Assembly: GCA_050951365.1 (NCBI GenBank)
Contig: JBMNIX010000007.1
Location: forward strand, 1 to 30,377
DNA from: JAAYHG01 sp012735455
GTDB taxonomy: Bacteria; Bacillota; DTU030; DUMP01
Reading direction: 5' to 3'
DNA: 30,377 nt
How positions within the stretch are numbered: the stretch's first letter is position 1; each line of letters opens with the position of its first letter. A program made the translations under genes and the position numbers. Below, one piece after another: positions 1 through 7,227 of the stretch. Below the pieces are notes generated by a model, which was given only the letters and a program-made list of their open reading frames with translations, had not been told where the DNA came from and ran no database searches.

Positions 1-210
1 ATAGTAGGCAATCCCGACAAAGATAACAGGAAGCAGAACCCCGGCAACCAAGAACCACAGCGGCAGGCCAAGGACAAGGTGACGACCTAACCCATAGGTG
101 GCCGCCATAACCAGAACGAAGAAAGCCGTAAAAAAGGCAAAGGACATTAGCATTTCTTTAAAACATGTTTCGAAACGGGGATCTTCAGAAAACCGAGCAT
201 CGTTGCTCAT
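1..210 (-). CDS. DUF997/YhdT-type small membrane protein (5' part, runs off window)
   Basis: A reading frame of 70 codons stays open to the left edge. It starts at ATG 210-208 behind a strong GGAGGTGA. The product begins MSNDARFSEDPRFETCFKEM and then has two hydrophobic stretches, at about residues 22-42 and 49-70. The acidic/aromatic start, the CFKE motif and the GLPLWF turn fit the DUF997/YhdT family, small membrane proteins usually encoded next to a sodium:solute symporter of the pantothenate (PanF) type. The symporter would lie beyond the left edge; that is inference. The gene diverges from the sigma-54 activator at 516 and a sigma-54 promoter candidate lies 170 nt upstream, so the operon is probably under that activator. 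Family assignment is by recognition of pattern only. Confidence 0.6.
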   Translation of the reverse strand, partial: MSNDARFSEDPRFETCFKEMLMSFAFFTAFFVLVMAATYGLGRHLVLGLPLWFLVAGVLLPVIFVGIAYY

Positions 211-330
211 TTGGTCACCTCCATTACTTACAGATTAGACTACATTACCCCCTGTTTTTTCCCAGACACCACCTCCTCAACCTTGATAGAAAAAAAGGTT
301 TTGGCAACCCTCTTAGAGAAATTCTTTCTA

Positions 331-344
331 GGCACTCTTGTGCC
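331..344. repeat. Leader inverted repeat
   Basis: GGCAC-TCTT-GTGCC is a perfect 5-bp dyad. It would lie in the 5' leader of the YhdT transcript. It partly resembles a -24/-12 element, but the GG-GC spacing is 9 rather than 10, so it is read as a small hairpin or operator. Confidence 0.3.
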
Positions 345-381
345 ACTTGTTATCACTGCCACATACCCTTAGCTGAACCAC

Positions 382-399
382 ATGCATATACTGTGCCAA
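382..399 (-). promoter_or_regulatory. Sigma-54 (-24/-12) promoter candidate for the YhdT operon
   Basis: Read on the minus strand the site is TTGGCAC-N5-ATGCAT. GG (397-396) and GC (385-384) are separated by exactly 10 nt, as sigma-54 promoters require. Only one position of the usual TTGGCAC-N5-TTGCW core differs. Transcription would start near 372 and give a leader of about 160 nt before the ATG at 210. The neighbouring gene encodes a sigma-54 activator, which raises confidence. Confidence 0.65.
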
Positions 400-455
400 C
401 TTTCAGGCCCGTACGTACATGGGAAAAATGGCATGAAGTGATGCAACAGACATAT

Positions 456-473
456 TGATGCATATTGGCATCA
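456..473. promoter_or_regulatory. Inverted repeat, candidate upstream activator site
   Basis: TGATGC-N6-GCATCA forms a perfect dyad centred about 93 bp upstream of the predicted sigma-54 start near 372. That distance is typical for enhancer-like binding sites of sigma-54 activators, and the dyad lies 43 bp before the activator's own start codon. A further TGATGC half site lies at 439-444. A binding role is inferred. Confidence 0.45.
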
Positions 474-515
474 CCTTGCAGCTGGTTCTTGCCAACTCAC
501 GGGGGAGGTGAATTG

Positions 516-1904
516 ATGGTAGCCAGGCTGAGCAGACAAACCTTATTACAGATACTGGATTATATTCCAGACGGCGTTGTTGTATTGGACAACGCCGCCA
601 ATTACATGGTTGTCAACCGGGCCTATGAAGAACTGGTGGGAATTACGGGTCGTGACATCATTGGCCATAACACGCAAGAGTTGGTAGAAAAGGGTTATAT
701 CTCCGCCCCATCCCTGGCTCAACTGATCATTCAAACTAGAAGACGTACGAGCATTGTACAGCGGATGCAAAAAACCGGTAAAGAGCTTCTCTTGACAGGC
801 AGCCCAATCCTGGATGCAGAGGGAAATATAAGTTTTATTGTAGGAATCCTTCGGGATATTACCGAACTCAACAAACTCAAACAGGAACTCGGTGTTCGCT
901 ACCGCGAGTTCCAGCGCTACCAGGCTGAACTAGAGCTTCTTCGCCGCGAGCGTGTAGTGGAAAAAGTAATTCACCGCAGTAAGACCATGTCACAGGTAAT
1001 CGAGGTGGTTAAGCGAATAGCCCCCTTTGACACCACTGTCCTTCTGACCGGCGAATCTGGAGTGGGCAAGGAGGTTATGGCCCGTCTCATCCACGACCTT
1101 AGCCCCCGGGCCAACGAACCTTTCGTAGAGGTGAACAGTGCCGCCATCCCTGCTGAGCTTATTGAGGCTGAACTGTTCGGCTATGAGGAAGGTGCCTTTA
1201 CCGGGGCTAAGAAAAAAGGTAAACCCGGGCTCTTTGAGGTTGCTAATAAGGGAACCCTCTTTCTGGATGAAGTAGCGGAACTATCCCCTAAAACCCAAGC
1301 CAACCTGCTAAGAGTCTTGCAGGATGGAAAGGTGCGCCGGGTTGGTGGCACCACAAGTTTTGAGGTTGATACACGTATAATTGCCGCAACCAATAAGAAT
1401 CTGCTGGAACTCGTACAAAAAGGCAGCTTCCGTGAGGACCTTTTCTACCGCCTAAACGTGGTTCCTATCACCATTCCTCCACTGCGCCAGCGGAAAGAGG
1501 ACATAGCCCCCCTGGCCGCACACTTTGTAGCCAAGTTTAATGCCAAGCATGGGCTGAACAAATCATTTTCCCCTGAAGTCCTGCAATATTTTTGCCACTA
1601 TGATTGGCCCGGCAACGTCCGCGAGCTGGAACATACAGTGGAGCGCTTGCTTCTCACGTCTTCAGACACCGAGGTCACCCTGGCTTCTCTAGCACAGCAA
1701 AACCCTGGTGGCATTATCGATTTTCAGTTCATGTCGCTGCAAGAGTATCTAAACAGTATGGAGCGCCAGCTGCTGGAAAATCTGTACCGCTCACTTCAGA
1801 GCACGCGCAAAGTGGCTCAAATCCTACAGGTAGACCAGTCCACCGTAGTGCGTAAGCTTCAAAAGTACGGCATTAGTAAAGAAAAGACCCAAGAAGAGGA
1901 GTGA
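516..1904 (+). CDS. Sigma-54-dependent transcriptional activator (PAS, AAA+, Fis-type HTH)
   Basis: The protein has 462 residues. The start at ATG 516 is chosen because GGGGGAGGTG sits 6 nt upstream; a longer open frame to 465 has no ribosome binding site. Residues 8-120 look like a PAS sensor domain and 117-147 a helical linker. Residues 155-385 are the AAA+ domain, with Walker A GESGVGKE (179-186), the sigma-54 contact loop GAFTGA (226-231), Walker B LFLDE (248-252) and the FREDLFYRLNV region. A C-terminal helix-turn-helix (RKVAQILQVDQSTVVRKLQK) follows. There is no receiver domain, so it probably senses a ligand or redox state through PAS rather than phosphorylation. It likely activates the divergent YhdT/symporter operon, given the -24/-12 promoter and dyad between them. 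The regulated substrate is unknown. Confidence 0.93.
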   Translation: MVARLSRQTLLQILDYIPDGVVVLDNAANYMVVNRAYEELVGITGRDIIGHNTQELVEKGYISAPSLAQLIIQTRRRTSIVQRMQKTGKELLLTGSPILDAEGNISFIVGILRDITELNKLKQELGVRYREFQRYQAELELLRRERVVEKVIHRSKTMSQVIEVVKRIAPFDTTVLLTGESGVGKEVMARLIHDLSPRANEPFVEVNSAAIPAELIEAELFGYEEGAFTGAKKKGKPGLFEVANKGTLFLDEVAELSPKTQANLLRVLQDGKVRRVGGTTSFEVDTRIIAATNKNLLELVQKGSFREDLFYRLNVVPITIPPLRQRKEDIAPLAAHFVAKFNAKHGLNKSFSPEVLQYFCHYDWPGNVRELEHTVERLLLTSSDTEVTLASLAQQNPGGIIDFQFMSLQEYLNSMERQLLENLYRSLQSTRKVAQILQVDQSTVVRKLQKYGISKEKTQEEE

Positions 1905-1935
1905 GAGCACAGAGCTTCCAGGCCCCTTCTTGGGT
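1887..1935. terminator. Possible long-loop terminator between convergent genes
   Basis: ACCCAAGAAG at 1887-1896 pairs perfectly with CTTCTTGGGT at 1926-1935. The 10-bp stem encloses the activator's stop codon and a loop of 29 nt. It is followed only by a weak T run (TTTT at 1942-1945). It lies between convergent genes, so a termination role is plausible but weak. Confidence 0.3.
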
Positions 1936-1950
1936 TGATGCTTTTCGGTA

Positions 1951-3542
1951 CTATCTGCGCCTCAGCACCTGTCCGGCGCGCACTCCTGTGAGCCTGCCCT
2001 GCTCCACAGCCACCTGTCCGGCCACCAGTACGTACTCGATGCCCGCAGGGTACTGGTTTGGATCGGCGTAGGTGCCGCGGTCGCGAATGGTCTCGGGGTC
2101 AAAGACAGTGATGTCGGCCACCATGCCCTCGCGTACAAGGCCGCGGTCTTGCAGGCGTAGGCGCTGTGCCGGCAGGGAAGTAAGCCTACGCACCGCTTGG
2201 GGTAAGCTCAGCGCACCTTCTTCGCGCACATACTTTCCGAGAAAGCGAGCCGTGCTACCGTAAACCCGCGGGTGCGGTTTGCCGCCGGCAATACCGTCTG
2301 TGCACAAGGTCATATACTCGCTCTGCATGATCTTCTTTACGTCGTCTTCCGAGCCATAGAACATGGTCTGGGTGACAGCATTGTTCTCGGCAATAAGGAG
2401 GTCACAAACCACATCCACTGGCGTTTTACCTAACTCGGCAGCAAGGGAGGCAATGTTCTTACCCTCCGCGCTAAGATTGGCCTCCGAAGCCACGGAACTT
2501 ACCACAATACCATCCCAGCCACAAGCTTTCACCAGGTTCTCAAATCGTTCCTGAGTTTCCCCCTGGAGAATCCTCGTCAGTTCCTGGCGCACCTCTGGCC
2601 TCTTCAAGTTCTCCAGCATGGCAGCAGTTCCTCCGGCCAAGAAACGCGGCGGCAGAACTGCATCCAGCATGGTGCTACCGGCGATGTAAGGGTATTGGTC
2701 AAAGGTGAGTTCTAACCCCTGCTCCCTTTGCCTCCTCTAGCAGCATTAGCGCCTCAGCAGCCCGTCCCCAGTTTTTCTTGCCGCTCACCTTCAAATGCGA
2801 AATGTGGAGAGGGCAATCTGCTTCCAAGCAGATACCGATTACTTCTTGTAGGGACTCCATGAGATTGTCCCCTTCGTCGCGCACGTGCACTACCAGAAAG
2901 CCACCGTAGCTTCTCGTAACCCGGCAGAGCTCCACCAGTTCTCCCCGCTCCGCATAACTGCAGGGCGGGTAGAAGAGCCCTGTGGAAAGACCACAGGCAC
3001 CCTCTTCTAGCGACTGGGCCAAGAGGTCTTTCATTTTAGCCAGTTCTTCTTCTGTAGCCGGTCGATTATCCCAGCCAACAGCCAGCGCCCGCACCGCTCC
3101 ATGCGGCACCAACATCATAGAGTTAGCCCCTAACGGCAGGGCCTCTAAGGCATTCAGGTAGGAACTCATTGAATCCCAAGGCCAGTGAGTTAGATATGTA
3201 CCCAGCAGTCCAGCCACCCTTTGCGCCATGGGGCCCTTAGTGTCTTCGTTACAGGGTGCCACAGAAAGCCCATCCTGCCCAAGCAGGGCGGTGGTGATAC
3301 CCTGTAGCAGCTTGGTCTCCTCCTCTGGGTGCTTGAAAACCCGAAGGTCTGAATGGGTGTTGCATATCGATGAAGCCCGGGGCTACAACCAAGCCGCTGG
3401 CATCAATTATGGGGCAACCCTCCGGCTCAATCCCGGGCGCTATGCGTTGGATTCTTCCCCCTGCTACTGCTACATCCGCAGCAAACCAGGGGTTTCCTGT
3501 CCCGTCTATTATCCTGCCATTCCTGATGACTAAATCAAACAA
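1951..3542 (-). pseudogene. N-acyl-D-amino-acid deacylase (D-aminoacylase), two frameshifts
   Basis: This is an amidohydrolase-superfamily gene; intact it would encode about 529 residues. Such enzymes hydrolyse N-acyl-D-amino acids with a metal site. The N-terminus (LVIRNGRIIDGTGNPW, VVAPGFIDM) is in frame from a TTG start at 3542-3540 behind GAGGAGAGG. An extra base at 3360-3361 breaks the frame exactly at the metal-binding HxH; removing it restores GFIDMHTHSD and then LLQGITTALLGQDGLS. A second extra base near 2713 interrupts GAGVELTFDQYPYIAGS. The last part is intact and keeps TDGI and GKPHPRVYGSTARFLGKYVRE. Both lesions are single-base insertions. Either the gene is dead or the assembly is wrong here; the second is testable. 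A terminator separates it from folT upstream. Confidence 0.85.
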
Positions 3543-3570
3543 GACAACACCTCTCCTCAAACTGAATTTG

Positions 3571-3602
3571 AAAAAGCGGGGCGGCAAGGCCGCTCCGCTT
3601 TC
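3571..3602 (-). terminator. Rho-independent terminator after folT
   Basis: On the minus strand a 12-bp stem (AAGCGGAGCGGC with GCCGCCCCGCTT, one G-U pair) and a 3-nt loop are followed by TTTTTC. It lies just downstream of the folT stop and upstream of the D-aminoacylase start. This argues against the longer D-aminoacylase frame that begins at 3611. Confidence 0.85.
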
Positions 3603-3627
3603 TTTACCCACTTGTATTCATCACACC

Positions 3628-4167
3628 CTAACTGCTGAACCAACCGAATCCGAACAAAAGTCCTAAACGCCGGACCAAGGTATGGATGATAAAGGCGTAA
3701 GCGGGAATGTTGATGGCCTGACTCACAACTCGTGCCACCAAGAGTGGCCGCCAAGGGATGCCGAATAAGGTTTGCAAAAAATACGGAACCAAAATCAATG
3801 AGGTTATGGTTTGTCCCACTAGGATGGCCAGCATTAGGGCTCCAGGTCCAGGACTCTTTTCACGCCCCAGAATCCTTAAGACCAAGGCCGGTATCACCCC
3901 TGTAAGGGCGGCCGACAAGGTGAAATGAGGCATGTAGGGTCCTGCCGGATTCAGAAAGTAGCCGATCATATCTCCCATGGCCCCTACTATACCCCCGGCC
4001 ACCGGCCCCCAGAGCACACCTGCCATGATCACCGGCAAACCGCCGAGGCCGATACGAATCCCTTCCACTCCGGCAAAAACTAGCCTCAAGCTAGCGATAC
4101 GGGCGAGAACCACATTAAGTGCGATAAAGACTGCCAGGTAAGTTAACCGTTGCGCCCCTTTGCGCAC
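3628..4167 (-). CDS. folT: Folate-family ECF transporter S component
   Basis: The product has 179 residues and is strongly hydrophobic, with about six membrane segments. The signature GIRIGLGGLPVIMAGVLWGP, then GAMGDMIGYFLNPAGPYMPH and the FTLSAALTG motif, match the folate-family S components of energy-coupling factor transporters. These bind the vitamin in the membrane and work with a shared EcfA/A'/T module encoded elsewhere. The start is set at GTG 4167-4165 because GGAGGTG ends 6 nt upstream; the GTG at 4176 lies inside that ribosome binding site. Upstream are a THF riboswitch and a 14-bp hairpin that takes in part of the ribosome binding site, which supports folate as substrate. A terminator follows the gene. 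Confidence 0.85.
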   Translation of the reverse strand: MRKGAQRLTYLAVFIALNVVLARIASLRLVFAGVEGIRIGLGGLPVIMAGVLWGPVAGGIVGAMGDMIGYFLNPAGPYMPHFTLSAALTGVIPALVLRILGREKSPGPGALMLAILVGQTITSLILVPYFLQTLFGIPWRPLLVARVVSQAINIPAYAFIIHTLVRRLGLLFGFGWFSS

Positions 4168-4178
4168 GGTCTTCACCT

Positions 4179-4221
4179 CCCTTCCCTTTGGTCATGGCAG
4201 CAGCCACACCAAAGGGAAGGG
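4179..4221 (-). promoter_or_regulatory. Ribosome-binding-site sequestering hairpin of folT
   Basis: CCCTTCCCTTTGGT (4179-4192) and its perfect complement ACCAAAGGGAAGGG (4208-4221) form a 14-bp stem with a 15-nt loop. In the mRNA the 3' arm runs into the GGAGGTG of folT (4174-4180). It is therefore well placed as the expression platform that blocks translation when the riboswitch upstream is folded. There is no U tract, so translational control is more likely than termination. Confidence 0.7.
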
Positions 4222-4233
4222 ACCCTCTGATGT

Positions 4234-4326
4234 GACAGCGAACGCGGTGCCGTACCGCGGGCATAACCCTTCGTCTAGAGGCAACGTTCCATCCTCCAGC
4301 ACTTAACGCACGGCACCTACTCTGCC
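4234..4326 (-). ncRNA. THF (tetrahydrofolate) riboswitch
   Basis: The minus strand reads GGCAGAGTAGGTGCCGTGCG, then GTTAAGTG, later GGATGG, and ends with GTACGGCACCGCGTTCGCTGTC split across the closing helices. AGAGTAG and GCGTTAAGTG are hallmark conserved segments of the THF riboswitch. P1 is GGCAG (4326-4322) with CTGTC (4238-4234), and P2 pairs GGTGCCGT with ACGGCACC. The position directly upstream of folT fits the known gene association of this class. Confidence 0.85.
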
Positions 4327-4348
4327 GGGAATCTCGAAAAAACTTAGA

Positions 4349-5452
4349 TCACAGGCCGAGTACCTTCTCCAGTGCAGCGACAAACTTCCTGTTCTCCTCT
4401 AGGGTTCCTACGCTCACCCGGGCGTAGGTGGGCAGGTTCCAGATGTGCCCTGGGCGGATAATAACGCCCTCGCGCTGCAGATCCTGGAAAACCCGTTTGA
4501 TATCCTGCTTTGTGTCCACTAAGATGAAGTTGGTCTGGCTCTTCACATAGGGTAGGCCGAGACGTTCAAACTCCCGGTAGAGGTACTCCCGGCCAGCGCT
4601 GTTCATATCGTGCACCTTTTGCACAAACTCGTCATCGTCCAGGGCCGCCACAGCTGCGGCTTGCGCAACCCGGTTAGTCGCAAAGGCCTCGCGAATACGC
4701 TTCATGCCGCCGATAAAAACGGGATCGGCAATAGCATATCCTACCCTGAGACCAGCTAAACCGTAGACCTTGGAAAAAGTACGGCTGACTATAACATTTC
4801 GGCCTGCCCGAACGTAGTCCAGTCCATCTGGGTACTCTGGATCATCCACAAACTCTTTGTAGGCCTCATCCAAGACCACAATTACATGCTCTGGCACCGC
4901 TTTCAGGAACTCTTCCACTTCACTCTTGGTGCTGATGGTCCCGGTAGGATTATTGGGGTTGCAGAGAAAGACCAGTTTTGTTTTTTCTGCAATAGCAGCC
5001 GCTACAGCCTTAAGATCGATCTTGAAATCGGAACGCACCGGCACCGAAACAACCTTGGCACCTACCGCACGCGCGCTTATTGCAAAGCTGGAGAAGCTCG
5101 GGTCAGCCATGATCATCTCTTCGCCTTCGTTGAGGAAAGTTTTGGAGATGAGGGTAATGATGTTGTCCTCACCGTTGGCAAAGACAATCCAGTCAGGATC
5201 CAATCCCAGCTTGCCGCTCAGCTTTTTCGTCAGCTCGGTACAGGCCCCATCAGGATAAATATTCATCGAGTCGAGAGCAGCACGCGCAGCTGCCAGGGCC
5301 TTGGGCGACGGACCAAGCGGGTTTTCGTTGGACGCAAGCTTGATCACCTCGGAAAGCCCCAGCTCCCGTTGGACATCCTCAATGGGCTTGCCTGGTACAT
5401 AAGCCTTGATATCCAGGATCCCGTGACGGAACAGCTTTTCCTTGTTGCTCAC
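4349..5452 (-). CDS. hisC: Histidinol-phosphate aminotransferase
   Basis: The 367-residue length is normal for HisC. It is a fold-type I PLP aminotransferase that converts imidazole-acetol phosphate to L-histidinol phosphate; HisC-like enzymes often also act on aromatic amino acids. Visible motifs are KLASNENPLGPSPKALAA near the N-terminus, NPNNPTGTI, the VVLDEAYKEF segment, and SRTFSKVYGLAGLRVGYA with the PLP-binding lysine. The C-terminus has the FILVDT and RPG elements. The start is GTG 5452-5450, 8 nt after GGGGAGG. No other his gene is nearby, so the enzyme may serve histidine or phenylalanine/tyrosine synthesis. A promoter candidate lies at 5496-5525. The THF riboswitch follows the stop closely. 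Confidence 0.93.
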   Translation of the reverse strand: MSNKEKLFRHGILDIKAYVPGKPIEDVQRELGLSEVIKLASNENPLGPSPKALAAARAALDSMNIYPDGACTELTKKLSGKLGLDPDWIVFANGEDNIITLISKTFLNEGEEMIMADPSFSSFAISARAVGAKVVSVPVRSDFKIDLKAVAAAIAEKTKLVFLCNPNNPTGTISTKSEVEEFLKAVPEHVIVVLDEAYKEFVDDPEYPDGLDYVRAGRNVIVSRTFSKVYGLAGLRVGYAIADPVFIGGMKRIREAFATNRVAQAAAVAALDDDEFVQKVHDMNSAGREYLYREFERLGLPYVKSQTNFILVDTKQDIKRVFQDLQREGVIIRPGHIWNLPTYARVSVGTLEENRKFVAALEKVLGL

Positions 5453-5495
5453 CGCGAAAGCCTCCCCTCTAAACGTTGGTATAGTCTCTCATTAC

Positions 5496-5525
5496 ATTAT
5501 AATATGAATTCTACAGGCAGGTAAA
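5496..5525 (-). promoter_or_regulatory. Sigma-A type promoter candidate for hisC
   Basis: On the minus strand TTTACC (5525-5520) is followed after 18 nt by a consensus TATAAT (5501-5496). The -10 is perfect and the -35 is weak. It lies in the gap after the upstream gene and about 45 nt before the hisC start. Confidence 0.5.
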
Positions 5526-5553
5526 GGGGCTTTTCCTTAAAGGAAAGGAGTTG

Positions 5554-6405
5554 TTATTGCCCCTCCCAGGTCTGCTCTTCTTGGCGGGACGGCAGAAGTA
5601 CCGCCCGCGCCAAGACATTGACCTCGCGTACCACAAGCCCCGTGAGCTCCTCCAGCCCTTCCTTTAAGCGTTGCTGTAGAGCCACAAGGACAGGTGGTAT
5701 CGGCGCAAAGCCCTCAGTGGCCACATCTAGGTCGAGCTTTAATTCATGTTTTTCCGACTTGACAGTGATCTTAAGCACCTTAGCCAAGCCTGGCAACCCA
5801 CGCAACAGTTCCCGGGCCATGCTACAGATTGCACCTTCACCAATGGATAGGCGGCCGATGTAACTGAAGGTAGGCCGAACAATACTCTTCTCACCGCGTC
5901 CTAGGGCGCGGCCGCGGCCCGAGCGAGGAAAAAAGTAATGCAGAGGATCCACCAGGATCCCCGGCAGGTTCTTTTTCACCTCTATGGTCGGCACAGGGAC
6001 AACATGCTTGCCCTCCAGGGTACGGGCCTTAAGCGCGCGGGCCATCTGCTTGGGGGTGGCCACATCCTCAATACGGATTACTCTGGTGGGGGCAGGTAAT
6101 CTCAACCGCTGTCTGATGCGCTCCAGCATTCGATCAGAAGTGGTGATCACCAGAAGGCGGGGTGGATCAAGCTCCTCCAGCTTTGCCCGTACAGCAGCAA
6201 CGTGCTGCGGGTCGGTAAAGATAGCTCTCCGCACTGCCTGCAGTTTCGTAGGTTCTCGCTTGGCGGAGAACCCAGCCACAATGCGGCTACCATGAATAAG
6301 GAGGCCATCGTCTAGTATGGTATCAATGCCTTCATTGTACGCCACTGCCTGGGCATGATGGCTCTTGCCGGTACCGCTAGGACCTACCAGCGCAAATACC
6401 TGCAT
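5554..6405 (-). CDS. P-loop ATPase fused to an Asp23/Gls24-like domain
   Basis: The protein has 283 residues and starts at ATG 6405 behind AAGGAGAAGGG. The N-terminal part has a clear Walker A, GPSGTGKS (8-15), and LLVITTSDRMLERI near residue 84, followed by a basic region. From about residue 177 the sequence IGRLSIGEGAICSMARELL, then KITVKSEKHELKLDLDV and LEELTGLVVREVNVLARAV, matches the layout of Asp23 (alkaline-shock, DUF322) proteins. That family is usually a stand-alone protein of about 120-150 residues linked to the cell envelope. The fusion suggests an ATPase or kinase-like unit tied to an Asp23-type scaffold; the role is unknown. The gene lies between mazF and hisC on the same strand, 35 nt after mazF, and may be co-transcribed with it. 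Confidence 0.75.
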   Translation of the reverse strand: MQVFALVGPSGTGKSHHAQAVAYNEGIDTILDDGLLIHGSRIVAGFSAKREPTKLQAVRRAIFTDPQHVAAVRAKLEELDPPRLLVITTSDRMLERIRQRLRLPAPTRVIRIEDVATPKQMARALKARTLEGKHVVPVPTIEVKKNLPGILVDPLHYFFPRSGRGRALGRGEKSIVRPTFSYIGRLSIGEGAICSMARELLRGLPGLAKVLKITVKSEKHELKLDLDVATEGFAPIPPVLVALQQRLKEGLEELTGLVVREVNVLARAVLLPSRQEEQTWEGQ

Positions 6406-6440
6406 GGTTTCCCTTCTCCTTGAACGACAAAAAATATGTA

Positions 6441-6791
6441 TTACACTTCCACCAAGCCAAGGCTGATCGCAAGCCCTTGGTTTACCTTATCCATGATATC
6501 GCCTTCCAGGTGGCCAATGCGGCTCTTGAGCCGCTTCTTGTCTATGGTGCGGATCTGTTCCAAGAGGATCACCGAATCTCGTTCCAGTTCGAACTCCTCT
6601 GCCTTGAGTTCCACGTGGGTAGGAAGGCGCCCCTTATTAATCTGAGAAGTTATAGCTGCCACTATAGTCGTAGGACTGTAGCGATTACCGATATCGTTCT
6701 GCAAAACCAAAACGGGCCGGATCCCTCCTTGTTCCGACCCCACTACAGGGCGCAGGTCTGCGTAAAAAATGTCCCCGCGTTGTACCATCAC
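6441..6791 (-). CDS. ndoA: MazF/NdoA (PemK-type) mRNA interferase toxin
   Basis: The product has about 116 residues, normal for the family. It begins VQRGDIFYADLRPVVGSEQGG with the RPVLVLQND strand and a typical TIVAAITSQ segment, followed by LLEQIRTIDKKRL near the C-terminus. These residues are the core of the Bacillus EndoA/NdoA toxin, which cuts mRNA at short sequences and is neutralised by its partner. GTG 6791 and ATG 6788 are adjacent and either may start translation. The gene follows its antitoxin by only a few nucleotides on the same strand, and the acpS-nnr genes lie upstream, as in many Firmicutes. Confidence 0.92.
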   Translation of the reverse strand: MMVQRGDIFYADLRPVVGSEQGGIRPVLVLQNDIGNRYSPTTIVAAITSQINKGRLPTHVELKAEEFELERDSVILLEQIRTIDKKRLKSRIGHLEGDIMDKVNQGLAISLGLVEV

Positions 6792-6794
6792 GCC

Positions 6795-7076
6795 TTACTC
6801 ACTCTCCACTTTTCTCAAAAAAGACTTTAAGACCTCATCAGTATCGTCTTCCGTGGGCAACCCCTCCTCGGCCAATTCCAGATTTATTCTAGCCATTTCC
6901 AAATAACCGTTTTTCATGCGGTCCCGCAATTCCCGGCGCTTGCGGTCCTCCAAGAAACGGTTCAGCGCCTCCCTGATAAATTCGCTTCGGCTGCCCTTCT
7001 CCAACGCAACCATACCATCTACTTCCTGTAGCAGGTTGGATGGAACTGTAATCATTATTCGCTTGAGCTCGCCCAC
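6795..7076 (-). CDS. ndoAI: Ribbon-helix-helix antitoxin of the MazF-type toxin
   Basis: The protein has 93 residues, the length of Bacillus EndoAI. It has a ribbon-helix-helix fold signature: KRIMITVPSNLLQEVDGMV, then SRSEFIREALNRFLEDRKRR. An acidic C-terminal tail would wrap the toxin. The start is set at GTG 7076-7074, 8 nt after GGAGG; the GTG at 7085 lies inside that ribosome binding site. The pair probably represses its own promoter, a perfect consensus site at 7124-7152. A small dyad at 7091-7104 lies just after the transcription start and could be the operator. Confidence 0.9.
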   Translation of the reverse strand: MGELKRIMITVPSNLLQEVDGMVALEKGSRSEFIREALNRFLEDRKRRELRDRMKNGYLEMARINLELAEEGLPTEDDTDEVLKSFLRKVESE

Positions 7077-7090
7077 AGAAGGCACCTCCG

Positions 7091-7104
7091 TATAGCAAGC
7101 TATA
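7091..7104. promoter_or_regulatory. Possible antitoxin operator dyad
   Basis: TATAGC-AA-GCTATA is a perfect 6-bp inverted repeat. It lies about 13-26 nt downstream of the predicted start of the ndoAI transcript. Ribbon-helix-helix antitoxins commonly repress their own promoters through such dyads; the assignment is inferred from position. Confidence 0.4.
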
Positions 7105-7123
7105 TATACGCGGTGACAGATTA

Positions 7124-7152
7124 ATTATATATATCTCTGCAACCATTGTCAA
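7124..7152 (-). promoter_or_regulatory. Consensus sigma-A promoter of the antitoxin-toxin operon
   Basis: On the minus strand TTGACA (7152-7147), a 17-nt spacer and TATAAT (7129-7124) give a perfect match to the housekeeping promoter at both hexamers and spacing. It drives ndoAI-ndoA independently of nnr. Confidence 0.85.
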
Positions 7153-7227
7153 CGTGTACCAGCAATGCCCCCTCAGGTAATACCTCCCAGCGAACCCCGG
7201 GGGCTAAGCCATGCCCGGGAGCACCAC

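Noticed and set aside
466..480. Plus-strand -24/-12 element (TGGCATCACCTTGC) before the activator gene
   Set aside because: GG and GC are 9 nt apart instead of 10, one base short for a sigma-54 promoter.
3543..3611. ATG 3611 as start of the D-aminoacylase
   Set aside because: The stretch is the folT terminator hairpin; the family motif begins right after the TTG at 3542.
4886..5524. Open frame of 212 codons on the plus strand
   Set aside because: Antisense to hisC, with no family resemblance and no ribosome binding site.
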